The notes under the pieces are model-generated. The model ran no database searches and had not been told where the DNA came from. It saw only the letters and a list, made by a program, of their open reading frames with translations. From NCBI RefSeq assembly GCF_001423905.1, contig NZ_LMPQ01000010.1, forward strand, positions 304,611-368,610: DNA of 64,000 bases, given 5' to 3'. Source of the DNA: Frigoribacterium sp. Leaf186. Lineage in GTDB: Bacteria; Actinomycetota; Actinomycetes; Actinomycetales; Microbacteriaceae. Positions 46,998 through 56,412 of this stretch are shown here, one piece after another; position 1 is the stretch's first letter; each line of letters starts with the position of its first letter. The position numbers were made by a program, and so were the translations under genes.

Positions 46998-47345
46998 GTG
47001 TGACTCTCTCTCGTTCGGACGTCGCGCACCTCGGGGGCCGCCTGACGCTGTTCGCTGGGCGAACATCTGTTGGCACTACGTGTCTCTCGCGTACCGCTGT
47101 TCTTGTGTCGATCCATCTGCCGAAACCGGCCGGTGCCCGCGAGGAAGGACCCGGGGAGGGCCATCTTCGCCACCGCCACCTGCGCCCAGGGCTTCGCCCC
47201 GGTTCACCGCGGCCGTGGCCACGGCGGTGGTTTCGTTGTGAGATGCGTCCTGCTACCCGCGGCCCAGACGCCTTGCGTCTGTGCACTGCCTGGCAGTGAT
47301 CCGACACCCGGCGCTGAGGCCGGGCTCGGAATGTTGAACTAGACG
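46998..47345 (-). promoter_or_regulatory. Long structured leader of the S10-spc operon (no gene)
   Basis: About 340 transcribed bases precede rpsJ. They contain hairpins CAGACGC/GCGTCTG (47265-47281) and CACTGCC/GGCAGTG (47284-47298). A third GC-rich hairpin centres on CCGTGGCCACGG near 47210-47222. No credible coding frame is present. The length suggests leader-mediated control, perhaps by a ribosomal protein. Confidence 0.5.
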
Positions 47346-47374
47346 ATTTTGCCACACGCCTGCATTTGCTGCAA
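47346..47374 (-). promoter_or_regulatory. Promoter of the S10-spc operon
   Basis: On the minus strand, TTGCAG (47374-47369) and CAAAAT (47351-47346) are separated by 17 bases. Transcription would start near 47339. The promoter begins only about 20 bases beyond the stop of the DarT-like gene. Confidence 0.65.
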
Positions 47375-47393
47375 CCCGGGCGTGTCGCGGATC

Positions 47394-48233
47394 TCAGATC
47401 GCGTCGACGACCGGCGCCGGGCGGAACCACGGCGGGTAGACGGCCACTCGCGGTGCGGCGTCACCCAGGTCGGCGAGCGTCTCTTTCACGGCGTCGCGGA
47501 CCTTGTCGTTGGGCACGCCCACGAGCGTCACCGACGAGAAGGGGACCGACTCGGGGACGAGCACCTCGGGGCCGAGCAGGTCGGGGTCCTTGAGGCTGAA
47601 GCGACGCACCATCGACGACGCGTCGTCGAGCCCGGCGGCGGCGCGGACGCCCTCGACAGCGGCGTCGCCCTCGGTCACGACGAAGTCGTCGCCGAGCGAG
47701 GCCACGGGCACGACGAGCATGACGAAGTCGATGGCACGAGCCTGACGGGCCGCGTCGGACCACTCGTAGCCCTCGGCGCCGGTCCGCACGGCGTCCCATG
47801 CCGTCGCGTGGGGCGACAGCGAGAACGGCACGTGGGCGGCGACGGGCTGACCGGAGGCGGTCGTGACCGAGGCCCGCAGTGCGCGGGTCGCCTCGGAGCT
47901 CACGTCGAGCGCGGGCGTCGCACCGGCCAGCAGAGCTCCGGCCTCGAGGATGGCGGGCAGGTTCGAGACGTGGGTCCAGTGGTAGGCACGCTGCGTCGAG
48001 AACTCGGGGACCGGCGCGGCGGCCGACTGGGCCGCCACGGCGACGGCGGCCGAGTCACGAGCCAGGGCCGGGGTGCTGCGCAGCGACTCCGGCTTGCGGT
48101 TGGAGGGGCGGCGGCGCGTGGTGACCGACCGTGCGGCGGCCGAGGGCATGCCGTCCGCGGCGCCCTCCCGCTTGCGGGGAGCGCAGATGTCGCACAACTC
48201 TCGCTCGAATCCGTGGATGCACTCGTCAGTCAC
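47394..48233 (-). CDS. DarT-like ADP-ribosyltransferase domain protein with zinc-ribbon N-terminus
   Basis: The product has 279 residues. GTG 48233 follows GAAAGGA. The first 20 residues carry C-x-H-x6-C-x2-C, a likely zinc knuckle, then a basic Ala/Arg linker to about 78. The DarT (former DUF4433) domain starts at AYHWTHVSNLPAILEAGAL (83-101), matching the NAD-binding start of DarT. PEVLVPESVPFSS (222-234) aligns with the Q-A-E-x-L-V motif that carries the catalytic Glu, here Glu223. DarT enzymes ADP-ribosylate thymidine in single-stranded DNA and are normally paired with the macrodomain antitoxin DarG. No macrodomain gene adjoins it. The enzymatic activity is inferred. Confidence 0.75.
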   Translation of the reverse strand: MTDECIHGFERELCDICAPRKREGAADGMPSAAARSVTTRRRPSNRKPESLRSTPALARDSAAVAVAAQSAAAPVPEFSTQRAYHWTHVSNLPAILEAGALLAGATPALDVSSEATRALRASVTTASGQPVAAHVPFSLSPHATAWDAVRTGAEGYEWSDAARQARAIDFVMLVVPVASLGDDFVVTEGDAAVEGVRAAAGLDDASSMVRRFSLKDPDLLGPEVLVPESVPFSSVTLVGVPNDKVRDAVKETLADLGDAAPRVAVYPPWFRPAPVVDAI

Positions 48234-48335
48234 TGCAGTTGTTCCTTTCGGGCGACCCGAACGGGACGCGACCCTCTAGGTTACGTCACGCCGGTGACCG
48301 TCACGAGACCGGGAGGCTCCGACGAGCCCGGCCCC

Positions 48336-49343
48336 TCACCTGAAGAGCAGCGCCCTGACCTCCGACTCGGCGGCGTGCACGCGCGCCGGATCGATGGTCT
48401 CGCCGTGTCGGTACGCGTCGACGAGCCGCGGATCGACGTACGACGACTTGGCGACGGCCGGGGTGTTGCCGAGGACGTCGGCGGCGTCGCGCATCGCCTG
48501 CGCCAACGACCTCGACTGGCGGGAGGCCGACGCCTGCGGCCCGGAGCGGGCCAGGCTGACGGCGGCGGCGACGGTGCCGTGCAACGTGCGGAAGTCCTTC
48601 GCGGTGAACTCGTCGCCGGCGCGCTCCTTCACGTACTCGTTGATCTCGGTCGCTCGCAGCGGGTGCCAGGCCGCGCGCGCCTCCTCCGCTCCCCCGACCT
48701 CGGACTTCCACGCGAGCAACCGGGCCCGCCCACCGCGCCGCTTCAGGCTGCGGACGACGGCCGCGAGGTCGGCGTCCCGGATGTCGGAGTCCCAGTCCTG
48801 ACCGCTCTTGCCGGGGAACGCCAGCGCGACGGTGTCACCCGAGACGGTGGCGTGTGCGCAGAGCAGCGTCGACAGCCCGTGACTGCCGTGCTCCTGCGCG
48901 TAGCGCTCGGACCCGACGCGTAGCGACCCGGTGTCGAGCATGCGGAAGGCCGCGGCGAGCACGCGGTCGCGTCCGGCACCCGTGGCGCGCAGGTCACGGG
49001 TCACGAACCGTCGTGCCGTCGGCAGCGACTCGGCGAGGGCCAGGGCACGGTCGAACTTGATGCGGTCCTTCTGCTCCCGCCAGGTGGGGTGGTAGATGTA
49101 TTGACGACGTCCGGCGGCGTCGAGCCCGGTGGCCTGGATGTGCCCGTTGTCGTACGGAGAGATCCAGACGTCGGTCCAGGCCGGCGGGATGGCCAGGTGC
49201 TCGATGCGGCCCCGCAGCTCGGTGTGGGCCACGGCCGTGCCGTCGGCGGTGCGGTACGAGAAACCGCGCCCGGCACGCACACGGGTGAGGCCGGGCCGGC
49301 TCGAGTCGGTCCTCCGGAGGCGCGGCATCGGTCGAGTGAACAC
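48336..49343 (-). CDS. Type IB DNA topoisomerase (eukaryotic-like)
   Basis: The product has 335 residues. The N-terminal domain contains AIPPAWTDVWISPYDNGHIQ and TGLDAAGRRQYIYHP; the catalytic domain contains LRVGSERYAQEHGSHGLSTL (active-site Arg), AKDFRTLHGTV and SSYVDPRLVDAY, with Tyr302 as nucleophile. These match poxvirus-type bacterial topoisomerase IB, which relaxes supercoils through a 3'-phosphotyrosine. It is a single-copy accessory enzyme, often near DNA repair genes. ATG at codon 6 is an alternative start. Confidence 0.92.
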   Translation of the reverse strand: MFTRPMPRLRRTDSSRPGLTRVRAGRGFSYRTADGTAVAHTELRGRIEHLAIPPAWTDVWISPYDNGHIQATGLDAAGRRQYIYHPTWREQKDRIKFDRALALAESLPTARRFVTRDLRATGAGRDRVLAAAFRMLDTGSLRVGSERYAQEHGSHGLSTLLCAHATVSGDTVALAFPGKSGQDWDSDIRDADLAAVVRSLKRRGGRARLLAWKSEVGGAEEARAAWHPLRATEINEYVKERAGDEFTAKDFRTLHGTVAAAVSLARSGPQASASRQSRSLAQAMRDAADVLGNTPAVAKSSYVDPRLVDAYRHGETIDPARVHAAESEVRALLFR

Positions 49344-49377
49344 CGCCCGTCACCGAGGGGGCTGGGCGGGGTACAGC

Positions 49378-49405
49378 GGAGCCCCCGCCCTCGGGCGGGG
49401 GCTCC
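49378..49405. terminator. Perfect 13-bp hairpin after the MT0933-like gene
   Basis: GGAGCCCCCGCCC (49378-49390) pairs with GGGCGGGGGCTCC (49393-49405). It begins a few bases past the stop at 49413 and insulates it from the topoisomerase gene. Confidence 0.75.
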
Positions 49406-49412
49406 GGGGGCC

Positions 49413-49625
49413 CTACTGGTTGCCGATCTTCTTGTCGGCCTGTTCTTTCGCCTGCTGGATCTTGTCGGTGTGCTTGCCACCCGTGGCCTTGTCGGCCGCG
49501 TTCGCGACGGCGTCGAGGATGTTGTCGCTGACGCCCTCTGCCTTCTCGCTCTTGAGCGCGTCCTGCACCTTGCCGTCTTGCAGGAAGGCCTGGGCCTTCT
49601 TGGTGATGTCGTCGAAGCCTGCCAT
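49413..49625 (-). CDS. MT0933/Rv0909-like antitoxin-family small protein
   Basis: The product has 70 residues. MAGFDDITKKAQAFLQDGKV starts a predicted amphipathic helical protein that ends ATGGKHTDKIQQAKEQADKK. The T-G-G-K-x-x-D-K-I/V block is the signature of the MT0933_antitox family (annotated as an antitoxin in Mycobacterium). No toxin gene is adjacent, and many homologues are single genes, so a stress-related role is as likely as a toxin-antitoxin one. Confidence 0.8.
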   Translation of the reverse strand: MAGFDDITKKAQAFLQDGKVQDALKSEKAEGVSDNILDAVANAADKATGGKHTDKIQQAKEQADKKIGNQ

Positions 49626-49687
49626 GACGTCCTCCCGTCGCCGCCGGTCCGTCCGGCGTCACGTCCATCGTGCACCGGGAACGCGAA

Positions 49688-49718
49688 AGAGGCCAGACCC
49701 CCAGGGGGCCTGACCTCT
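49688..49718 (-). terminator. Terminator of the str operon (after tuf)
   Basis: An imperfect 15-bp stem (AGAGG...CCTCT outer arms, C5/G5 inner arms) lies about 35 bases after the tuf stop and is followed on the minus strand by a short T run. Confidence 0.7.
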
Positions 49719-49751
49719 CTCGTCGGATCAGCGATTCTGCGTGAGCAGGAC

Positions 49752-50942
<1,191 letters not shown>

Positions 50943-50981
50943 TGTGGGTCCTCCTCAGGACTCGGTTGCGGTGCGGCCGGG

Positions 50982-51002
50982 GGCCGGGTCGATGACCCGG
51001 CC
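50982..51002 (-). other. Perfect 9-bp hairpin between fusA and tuf
   Basis: GGCCGGGTC (50982-50990) pairs with GACCCGGCC (50994-51002) across a 3-base loop. It may partly terminate fusA transcripts or protect the tuf mRNA 5' end. Confidence 0.55.
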
Positions 51003-51070
51003 TACCGGACGCCCCGCGGATTGGTGTGTGTACATGTTACGCGGTCGTCGGACGACCACGCGGTTCAGGA

Positions 51071-53185
51071 CTATTCGCCCTTGTTCTTCTGGATGATCTC
51101 TTCGGCGACGGCCGAGGGCACCTCTTGGTACGACTCGAACGTCATCGAGTAGACGGCCCGGCCCGAGGTCTTCGACCGCAGGTCGCCGACGTAACCGAAC
51201 ATCTCCGACAGCGGCACGCTGGCCCGAACGACCTTCACACCACTGGCGTCTTCCATCGACGAGATCTGCCCGCGACGCGAGCTGAGGTCGCCGATGACGT
51301 CGCCCATGTATTCCTCGGGCGTACGGACCTCGACCGCCATGAGCGGCTCGAGGAGAACGGGCTGGGCCTTGCGAGCCGCCTCTTTGTAGGCGATCGACCC
51401 AGCGATCTTGAACGCCATCTCGGACGAGTCGACGTCGTGCGCCGCACCGTCGAGCAGCAGGGCGCGGACGCCCACCGTCGGGTACCCGGCGAGGACGCCG
51501 ACCTGCATGGCGTCCTGGATGCCGGCATCGACCGAGGGGATGTACTCGCGGGGGATGCGGCCACCGGTGACCTTGTTGACGAACTCGTAGGTCGACTCGG
51601 CCGTGACCTCGAAGGGCTCCAGCGCGATCTGCACCTTGGCGAACTGACCCGAACCACCGGTCTGCTTCTTGTGGGTGTAGTCGTAGCGCTCGATGCCCTT
51701 CTTGAGGGTCTCGCGGTACGCGACCTGGGGCTTGCCCACGTTGGCCTCGACGTTGAACTCGCGCTTCATGCGGTCGACCAGGATGTCGAGGTGGAGCTCG
51801 CCCATGCCCTTGATGACCGTCTGGCCCGTCTCGGCGTTGAGCTCGACGCGGAACGTCGGGTCTTCTTCGGCGAGCTTCTGGATGGCCAGCGACAGCTTCT
51901 CTTGGTCGGCCTTGGTCTTCGGCTCGATCGCGACCTCGATGACGGGCTCGGGGAACGTCATCGACTCGAGGACGATCTGCTCGGCCGGGTCGCACAGGGT
52001 GTCACCGGTGGTGGTGAACTTGAGCCCGATGACGGCGTAGATGTGACCGGCGGTCACGCTGTCGACCGGGTTCTCCTTGTTGGAGTGCATCTGGAAGATC
52101 TTGCCGATGCGCTCCTTCTTGTCTTTGGTCGAGTTGATGACCTGGGCGCCGGACTCGATCGAACCCGAGTAGACGCGGACGTAGGTCAGACGACCGAAGA
52201 AGGGGTGCACCGCGACCTTGAAGGCGAGAGCCGAGAAGGGCTCCGTCGACTCGGGCTTGCGGATGATGATCTTCTCGGCGTCACGGACGTCGTGGCCCTC
52301 CATCGGAGGCACGTCGAGCGGCGAGGGCAGGTAGTCGATGACCGCGTCGAGCATGGGCTGGACGCCGCGGTTCTTGAAGGCCGAACCACAGAAGATCGGG
52401 TAGAGCTCGGAGTTGACCGTCATCTTGCGGACGGCGCCCTTGATCTCGGCGATCGTGAGCTCTTCGCCACCGAAGTACTTCTCGAGCAGCACGTCGTCGG
52501 ACTCGGCGACGGTCTCGAGCAGCTTGGCGCGGTACTCCGCTGCCTTCTCCTTGAGGTCTTCGGGGATCTCTTCGATCTCGTACTTCGCACCCAGCTCGAC
52601 GTCACCCTTGGCGTCGCCGCGCCACGTGAGGGCACGCATCTCGACCAGGTCGACGACGCCCTCGAACGAGCTCTCGGCACCGATCGGGAGCTGCATCACC
52701 AGCGGCTTGGCGCCGAGGCGGTTGATGATCGTGTCGACCGTGAAGTAGAAGTCGGCACCGAGCTTGTCCATCTTGTTGACGAAGCAGATGCGCGGCACGT
52801 CGTACTTGTCGGCCTGACGCCAGACGGTCTCGGACTGGGGCTCGACGCCCTCCTTGCCGTCGAAGACGGCGACGGCACCGTCGAGCACGCGGAGCGAACG
52901 CTCGACCTCGACCGTGAAGTCGACGTGACCGGGGGTGTCGATGATGTTGATCTGGTTCTTGTTCCAGAAGCAGGTCGTCGCCGCCGAGGTGATCGTGATG
53001 CCACGCTCTTGCTCTTGCGCCATCCAGTCCATCGTGGCCGCACCGTCGTGGACCTCACCGATCTTGTGGGTGATGCCCGTGTAGTACAGGATGCGCTCGG
53101 TGGTCGTCGTCTTGCCAGCATCGATGTGAGCCATGATGCCGATGTTGCGGACCTTGTTCAGGTCGGTGAGCACGTCCTGTGCCAC
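51071..53185 (-). CDS. fusA: Elongation factor G
   Basis: The product has 704 residues from GTG 53185, with GGAGG six bases upstream. It drives ribosomal translocation. [20 protein letters not shown] is G1, [11 protein letters not shown]3 and [14 protein letters not shown]4. Domains II-V follow with [17 protein letters not shown]. It is third in the str operon. Confidence 0.98.
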   Translation of the reverse strand: MAQDVLTDLNKVRNIGIMAHIDAGKTTTTERILYYTGITHKIGEVHDGAATMDWMAQEQERGITITSAATTCFWNKNQINIIDTPGHVDFTVEVERSLRVLDGAVAVFDGKEGVEPQSETVWRQADKYDVPRICFVNKMDKLGADFYFTVDTIINRLGAKPLVMQLPIGAESSFEGVVDLVEMRALTWRGDAKGDVELGAKYEIEEIPEDLKEKAAEYRAKLLETVAESDDVLLEKYFGGEELTIAEIKGAVRKMTVNSELYPIFCGSAFKNRGVQPMLDAVIDYLPSPLDVPPMEGHDVRDAEKIIIRKPESTEPFSALAFKVAVHPFFGRLTYVRVYSGSIESGAQVINSTKDKKERIGKIFQMHSNKENPVDSVTAGHIYAVIGLKFTTTGDTLCDPAEQIVLESMTFPEPVIEVAIEPKTKADQEKLSLAIQKLAEEDPTFRVELNAETGQTVIKGMGELHLDILVDRMKREFNVEANVGKPQVAYRETLKKGIERYDYTHKKQTGGSGQFAKVQIALEPFEVTAESTYEFVNKVTGGRIPREYIPSVDAGIQDAMQVGVLAGYPTVGVRALLLDGAAHDVDSSEMAFKIAGSIAYKEAARKAQPVLLEPLMAVEVRTPEEYMGDVIGDLSSRRGQISSMEDASGVKVVRASVPLSEMFGYVGDLRSKTSGRAVYSMTFESYQEVPSAVAEEIIQKNKGE

Positions 53186-53223
53186 GGGTTCCTCCGAAGG
53201 GGTAGGTGGGGAAGTTGGGGGGA

Positions 53224-53266
53224 CGAGGAGGTGCGGTGCGCGTCGTGCGCACACCGCGCCTCCTCG
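53224..53266. other. Long hairpin between rpsG and fusA containing the GGAGGCGCG element
   Basis: A 15-bp stem with one mismatch joins 53224-53238 and 53252-53266. The right arm contains CGCGCCTCC and the left arm its one-base variant GGAGGTGCG. It occupies half of the 87-base gap. Confidence 0.6.
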
Positions 53267-53272
53267 TGCCGG

Positions 53273-53743
53273 TTACCAGCGGTAGTGCGCGAAGGCCTTG
53301 TTCGACTCGGCCATCTTGTGCGTGTCTTCACGACGCTTGACGGCAGCGCCGAGACCGTTCGACGCGTCGAGGATCTCGTTCATGAGACGCTCGGTCATCG
53401 TCTTCTCGCGACGAGCCTTGGCGTAGCTGGTGAGCCAGCGGAGGGCCAGGGTGTTGGCGCGGTGGGGCTTGACCTCGACGGGGACCTGGTAGGTCGAACC
53501 GCCGACGCGGCGCGAGCGGACCTCGAGCGTGGGGCGCACGTTGTCGAGCGCCTTCTTCAGCGTGGCGACCGCGTCTTGGTCGTTCTTGGCGGAGACGCCG
53601 GCGAGGGCACCGTAGACGATGCGCTCGGCGAGGCCCTTCTTGCCGTCGAGGAGGATCTTGTTGACGAGCTGGCTGACGATCGGCGCACCGTAGACCGGGT
53701 CGGCGACGACAGGGCGCTTGGGCGCGGGTCCTTTACGAGGCAT
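53273..53743 (-). CDS. rpsG: 30S ribosomal protein S7
   Basis: The product has 156 residues from ATG 53743. [19 protein letters not shown] and [20 protein letters not shown] are diagnostic. It overlaps the rpsL stop by one base (TAATG). Confidence 0.98.
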   Translation of the reverse strand: MPRKGPAPKRPVVADPVYGAPIVSQLVNKILLDGKKGLAERIVYGALAGVSAKNDQDAVATLKKALDNVRPTLEVRSRRVGGSTYQVPVEVKPHRANTLALRWLTSYAKARREKTMTERLMNEILDASNGLGAAVKRREDTHKMAESNKAFAHYRW

Positions 53744-54117
53744 TACTTCTTGTCCTTCTTCGCACCGTAGAGGCTGCGAGCCTGCTTGCGGTTCTTCACG
53801 GCCTGGGTGTCGAGGGCGCCACGGACGATCTTGTAGCGCACGCCGGGGAGGTCTTTCACACGACCGCCGCGCACGAGCACCATCGAGTGCTCTTGCAGGT
53901 TGTGGCCCTCGCCGGGGATGTAGGCGGTGACCTCGGTGCCGTTCGAGAGCTTCACACGGGCGACCTTGCGGAGCGCGGAGTTCGGCTTCTTGGGAGTGGT
54001 GGTGTACACACGCGTGCACACGCCACGCTGCTGGGGGTTGGACCGCAGGGCGGGGGCCTTGGTCTTGACGACCTTCGGCGTGCGTCCCTTGCGGACCAGT
54101 TGCTGAATGGTGGGCAC
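53743..54117 (-). CDS. rpsL: 30S ribosomal protein S12
   Basis: The product has 124 residues from GTG 54117, preceded by [26 protein letters not shown] opens it. [20 protein letters not shown] carries Lys43, where streptomycin resistance mutations fall; it is the wild-type residue. It is the first gene of the str operon. Confidence 0.98.
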   Translation of the reverse strand: MPTIQQLVRKGRTPKVVKTKAPALRSNPQQRGVCTRVYTTTPKKPNSALRKVARVKLSNGTEVTAYIPGEGHNLQEHSMVLVRGGRVKDLPGVRYKIVRGALDTQAVKNRKQARSLYGAKKDKK

Positions 54118-54300
54118 TGGTTCTCCTCGTCGGATCTCGACGTCGCTCTCTCGAACGCGCCGAGTCGCGCTGCTCTCGCATCGCTCTGCTCTGTCCGGCT
54201 GATCAGCCGGCATCCTCGTCTCGGTGACCGAGACGGTCTGCCCGTCTCGTCCGTGAGGTCGAGGGGGCGATATTCGGGCGCGCGGTCAGGCGCACACCCG
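54118..54300 (-). promoter_or_regulatory. Structured leader of the str operon
   Basis: About 180 transcribed bases precede rpsL. They contain the perfect palindrome CCGGCTGATCAGCCGG (54195-54210) and a 9+1+9 inverted repeat CGTCTCGGT/ACCGAGACG (54217-54235). No gene is visible. Confidence 0.5.
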
Positions 54301-54304
54301 AAAG

Positions 54305-54333
54305 AGCTTATCTTGCGCTAGGGCCTTAATCAA
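54305..54333 (-). promoter_or_regulatory. Promoter of the str operon
   Basis: On the minus strand, TTGATT (54333-54328) and TAAGCT (54310-54305) are 17 bases apart, close to the housekeeping consensus. It abuts the stop of the 54338 gene. Confidence 0.7.
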
Positions 54334-54337
54334 ATGG

Positions 54338-54916
54338 TCACGAGTCGGACGGTCGGGGCTCCGAACGCCCCGGGTCGACGCGCGACACGGCCAGCGTGCC
54401 CGCGACGACCACCCCGGCGCAGACGGCCGAGCCGATCACGAACGGCGAGACCGCGTACCGCGCCGCGAAGAGCAGCACCCACACGAGCTCTTCTCGCACC
54501 AGGCCGTAGACGACTCCCCCGACGACGAGCATCAGGACGTACACGAGCGCGGCGGTGACGATCGAGGCGACGAGGAGGTGCGGTGCGGGCCCCCGGGGGC
54601 CCGTCACCTCGTCGCCGGTGCCGGCGCGCGTCACGCCCGCGGCCGCCGGGCGGGCGAACACGGCGGGCTGGGCGGGGAACGTGCCCCGCACCTCCGGAGC
54701 CCTGTCGTCGCGGGCGTCCGACAGGGCGGCGGACCGCAGCAGCGACAGCAGCACGACCAGGACGGCGGCGGCGACCATGAGCGGGCCGAGCAGGGTGCCG
54801 GCGTCGGGTTCGTCGATCGGGTCGCGGTCGAGCAGCAGGGCCTCGAAGCCCGCGACCATGATGACGAGCGCACCGAACAGGACGGTGCCCATGACGGCGT
54901 AGACGGCTCGGGACAT
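54338..54916 (-). CDS. Four-helix membrane protein of unknown function
   Basis: The product has 192 residues. It has hydrophobic segments at about 7-28, 42-62, 115-138 and 146-172. A cytoplasmic or extracytoplasmic loop between the second and third is Pro/Ala/Arg-rich. I recognise similar uncharacterised membrane proteins in Microbacteriaceae but cannot name a function. It lies 51 bases after the pilus operon and on the same strand, but is not obviously part of it. An 18-base perfect palindrome (54586-54603) sits in the coding sequence of the loop. Confidence 0.65.
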   Translation of the reverse strand: MSRAVYAVMGTVLFGALVIMVAGFEALLLDRDPIDEPDAGTLLGPLMVAAAVLVVLLSLLRSAALSDARDDRAPEVRGTFPAQPAVFARPAAAGVTRAGTGDEVTGPRGPAPHLLVASIVTAALVYVLMLVVGGVVYGLVREELVWVLLFAARYAVSPFVIGSAVCAGVVVAGTLAVSRVDPGRSEPRPSDS

Positions 54917-54967
54917 CCTCCCAGGCTACGCGCCGTGGGCAGGCGCGGCGGCTCGCCGGTGCGCGGG

Positions 54968-55756
54968 CTACTCGCCGGCGGCGGTGTCGGAGCTCGTGCC
55001 GTCGGTGCCCTCGGCCGTGGTCGTGGGCGTCTCGGCGGCCTGGTCGGCCTGGGTGGCGGCGGCGTCCTGGAGGACGTAGACGAGTCCGCCGACGGTCCAC
55101 TGGTCGGGGACGGCGTTGGTGGAGCCCCCCTCCGACGACCCGGAACTGGCGAAGTCCGTCACGAGGAACAGGCGGGAGCCCTGTTGCAGCCGGCCGAGGA
55201 AGGCGCGTGCCTGCTCGTAGCTGCCCTTGACGGTCACCGTGATCGGGATCGACGAGAAGTTCGCCGCCGTGATCTGCGGGTCGGTGACCAGCTCGGGGGC
55301 GGTGGCCACCGGGGCGGTCGGCTCGGCGGTGGCCGCCGTGCCGTCCGTGGTCGAGTCCGAGCTGCTCGCGTCGGCGGCCGGGGCCGCGGCGGCGGGTGCC
55401 GCGGGTGCGTAGGCGACGGCGTCCGAGGTCGTGAAGCCCGTCACCGTCGTCCCGGTCGCCGTCGCCAGGTCGCTGATCTCGGCCAGGAACGTCGGCATGG
55501 TCGCCTGCGACGGCACGGAGGTCTGCAGGGCGCCGAGTTCGGTCTGCAGGGCGGGCAGCTTCTCGTTGTCGGCCTCGAGGGTGGCGAGCCCGGCACGCAG
55601 GCTCGCGTTCTGCTCGTCGACCGAGACCGTCTGCTGGGAGGCCGTCGAGGCCGCGGTGAGTTGCGGCTGGACGCCGAGCACGAAGCCGAGCGCGAGCACG
55701 ACGACGCCCGTCAGCACGGCCACGATCATCTTCAGGCGGTTGGGGTCCATGGTCAT
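54968..55756 (-). CDS. pilO: Type IV pilus inner-membrane protein PilO-like
   Basis: The product has 262 residues from ATG 55756, overlapping the pilN stop. One N-terminal membrane helix (about 9-30, MIVAVLTGVVVLALGFVLGV) precedes a coiled coil (about 35-80). A ferredoxin-like PilO domain follows (PTFLAEISDLATATGTTVTG; SIPITVTVKGSYEQARAFLG). A 40-residue Ala/Asp/Ser/Thr insert splits the domain, and the C-terminus is an acidic Thr/Ala tail. PilO pairs with PilN in the pilus alignment complex. Confidence 0.85.
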   Translation of the reverse strand: MTMDPNRLKMIVAVLTGVVVLALGFVLGVQPQLTAASTASQQTVSVDEQNASLRAGLATLEADNEKLPALQTELGALQTSVPSQATMPTFLAEISDLATATGTTVTGFTTSDAVAYAPAAPAAAAPAADASSSDSTTDGTAATAEPTAPVATAPELVTDPQITAANFSSIPITVTVKGSYEQARAFLGRLQQGSRLFLVTDFASSGSSEGGSTNAVPDQWTVGGLVYVLQDAAATQADQAAETPTTTAEGTDGTSSDTAAGE

Positions 55757-56412
55757 TCGTCCTTCGAGGCGGCGAAGCGTCCGGAGAACGCGTCGGCGGT
55801 GATGTGCATGGTGACGTCGGCCTTGTAGGTGCCCTCCTCGAGGGTGACCGAGCCGGGCTGGGCGTCGGCGAAGCCCGGCAGGGTCGCCAGGCCGTTCAGC
55901 CAGTCGGGGACGGAGGGCAGGGTCGGGCTGGTCGCCTGGAAGGTGAGGGTCGCCACGCGGGACCCCTGGAGGGGCGCCGTCGGCTGGGCGTACTGGACGA
56001 GCGGCGACGCCTGGTCGAGGGAGACCCCGACGATGGTGACGCCGACCGGCAGGGTGGCCTGCACCTTCTCGAGGTAGGTCGGCCAGTCGATGTCGGTCGA
56101 TCCACCGACCGTCTGGGCGGCCCCGGTGAGACCGACCTGCGCCTGCGTCTTCCGGAGGTCCGCGTACATCCCCTGCTCCATCAGCAACGTCTGGGTCTCG
56201 CCCTGAGCGATCATGAGGCCGTCCTCGGCGTTCATGCGCTCCAGGAACGCCGCTCCCGAGCCGATGCCCACGACGACGGCGACCACGGCCACGCCGGCCC
56301 ACACCCGACGGGTCAGGGCTGCCGCGCGACGCTCGGCGCGGACCTCGGGGGGCAGCAGGTCGACGCGGGGCGCGCCTCCCACGACGATGCCGGCGTCCTT
56401 CCTGGTTCTCAT
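55753..56412 (-). CDS. pilN: Type IV pilus assembly protein PilN-like
   Basis: The product has 219 residues. The cytoplasmic start contains RVDLLPPEVRAERR, a diverged form of the PilN motif (I-N-L-L-P) that binds PilM. A single helix (about 38-58) and a periplasm-equivalent ferredoxin-like domain follow (DWPTYLEKVQATLPVGVTIV). It overlaps pilM and pilO by four bases each. Confidence 0.88.
   Translation of the reverse strand: MRTRKDAGIVVGGAPRVDLLPPEVRAERRAAALTRRVWAGVAVVAVVVGIGSGAAFLERMNAEDGLMIAQGETQTLLMEQGMYADLRKTQAQVGLTGAAQTVGGSTDIDWPTYLEKVQATLPVGVTIVGVSLDQASPLVQYAQPTAPLQGSRVATLTFQATSPTLPSVPDWLNGLATLPGFADAQPGSVTLEEGTYKADVTMHITADAFSGRFAASKDE

Noticed and set aside
51026..53770. 914-codon plus-strand open frame opposite fusA
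   Set aside because: Antisense shadow of EF-G.
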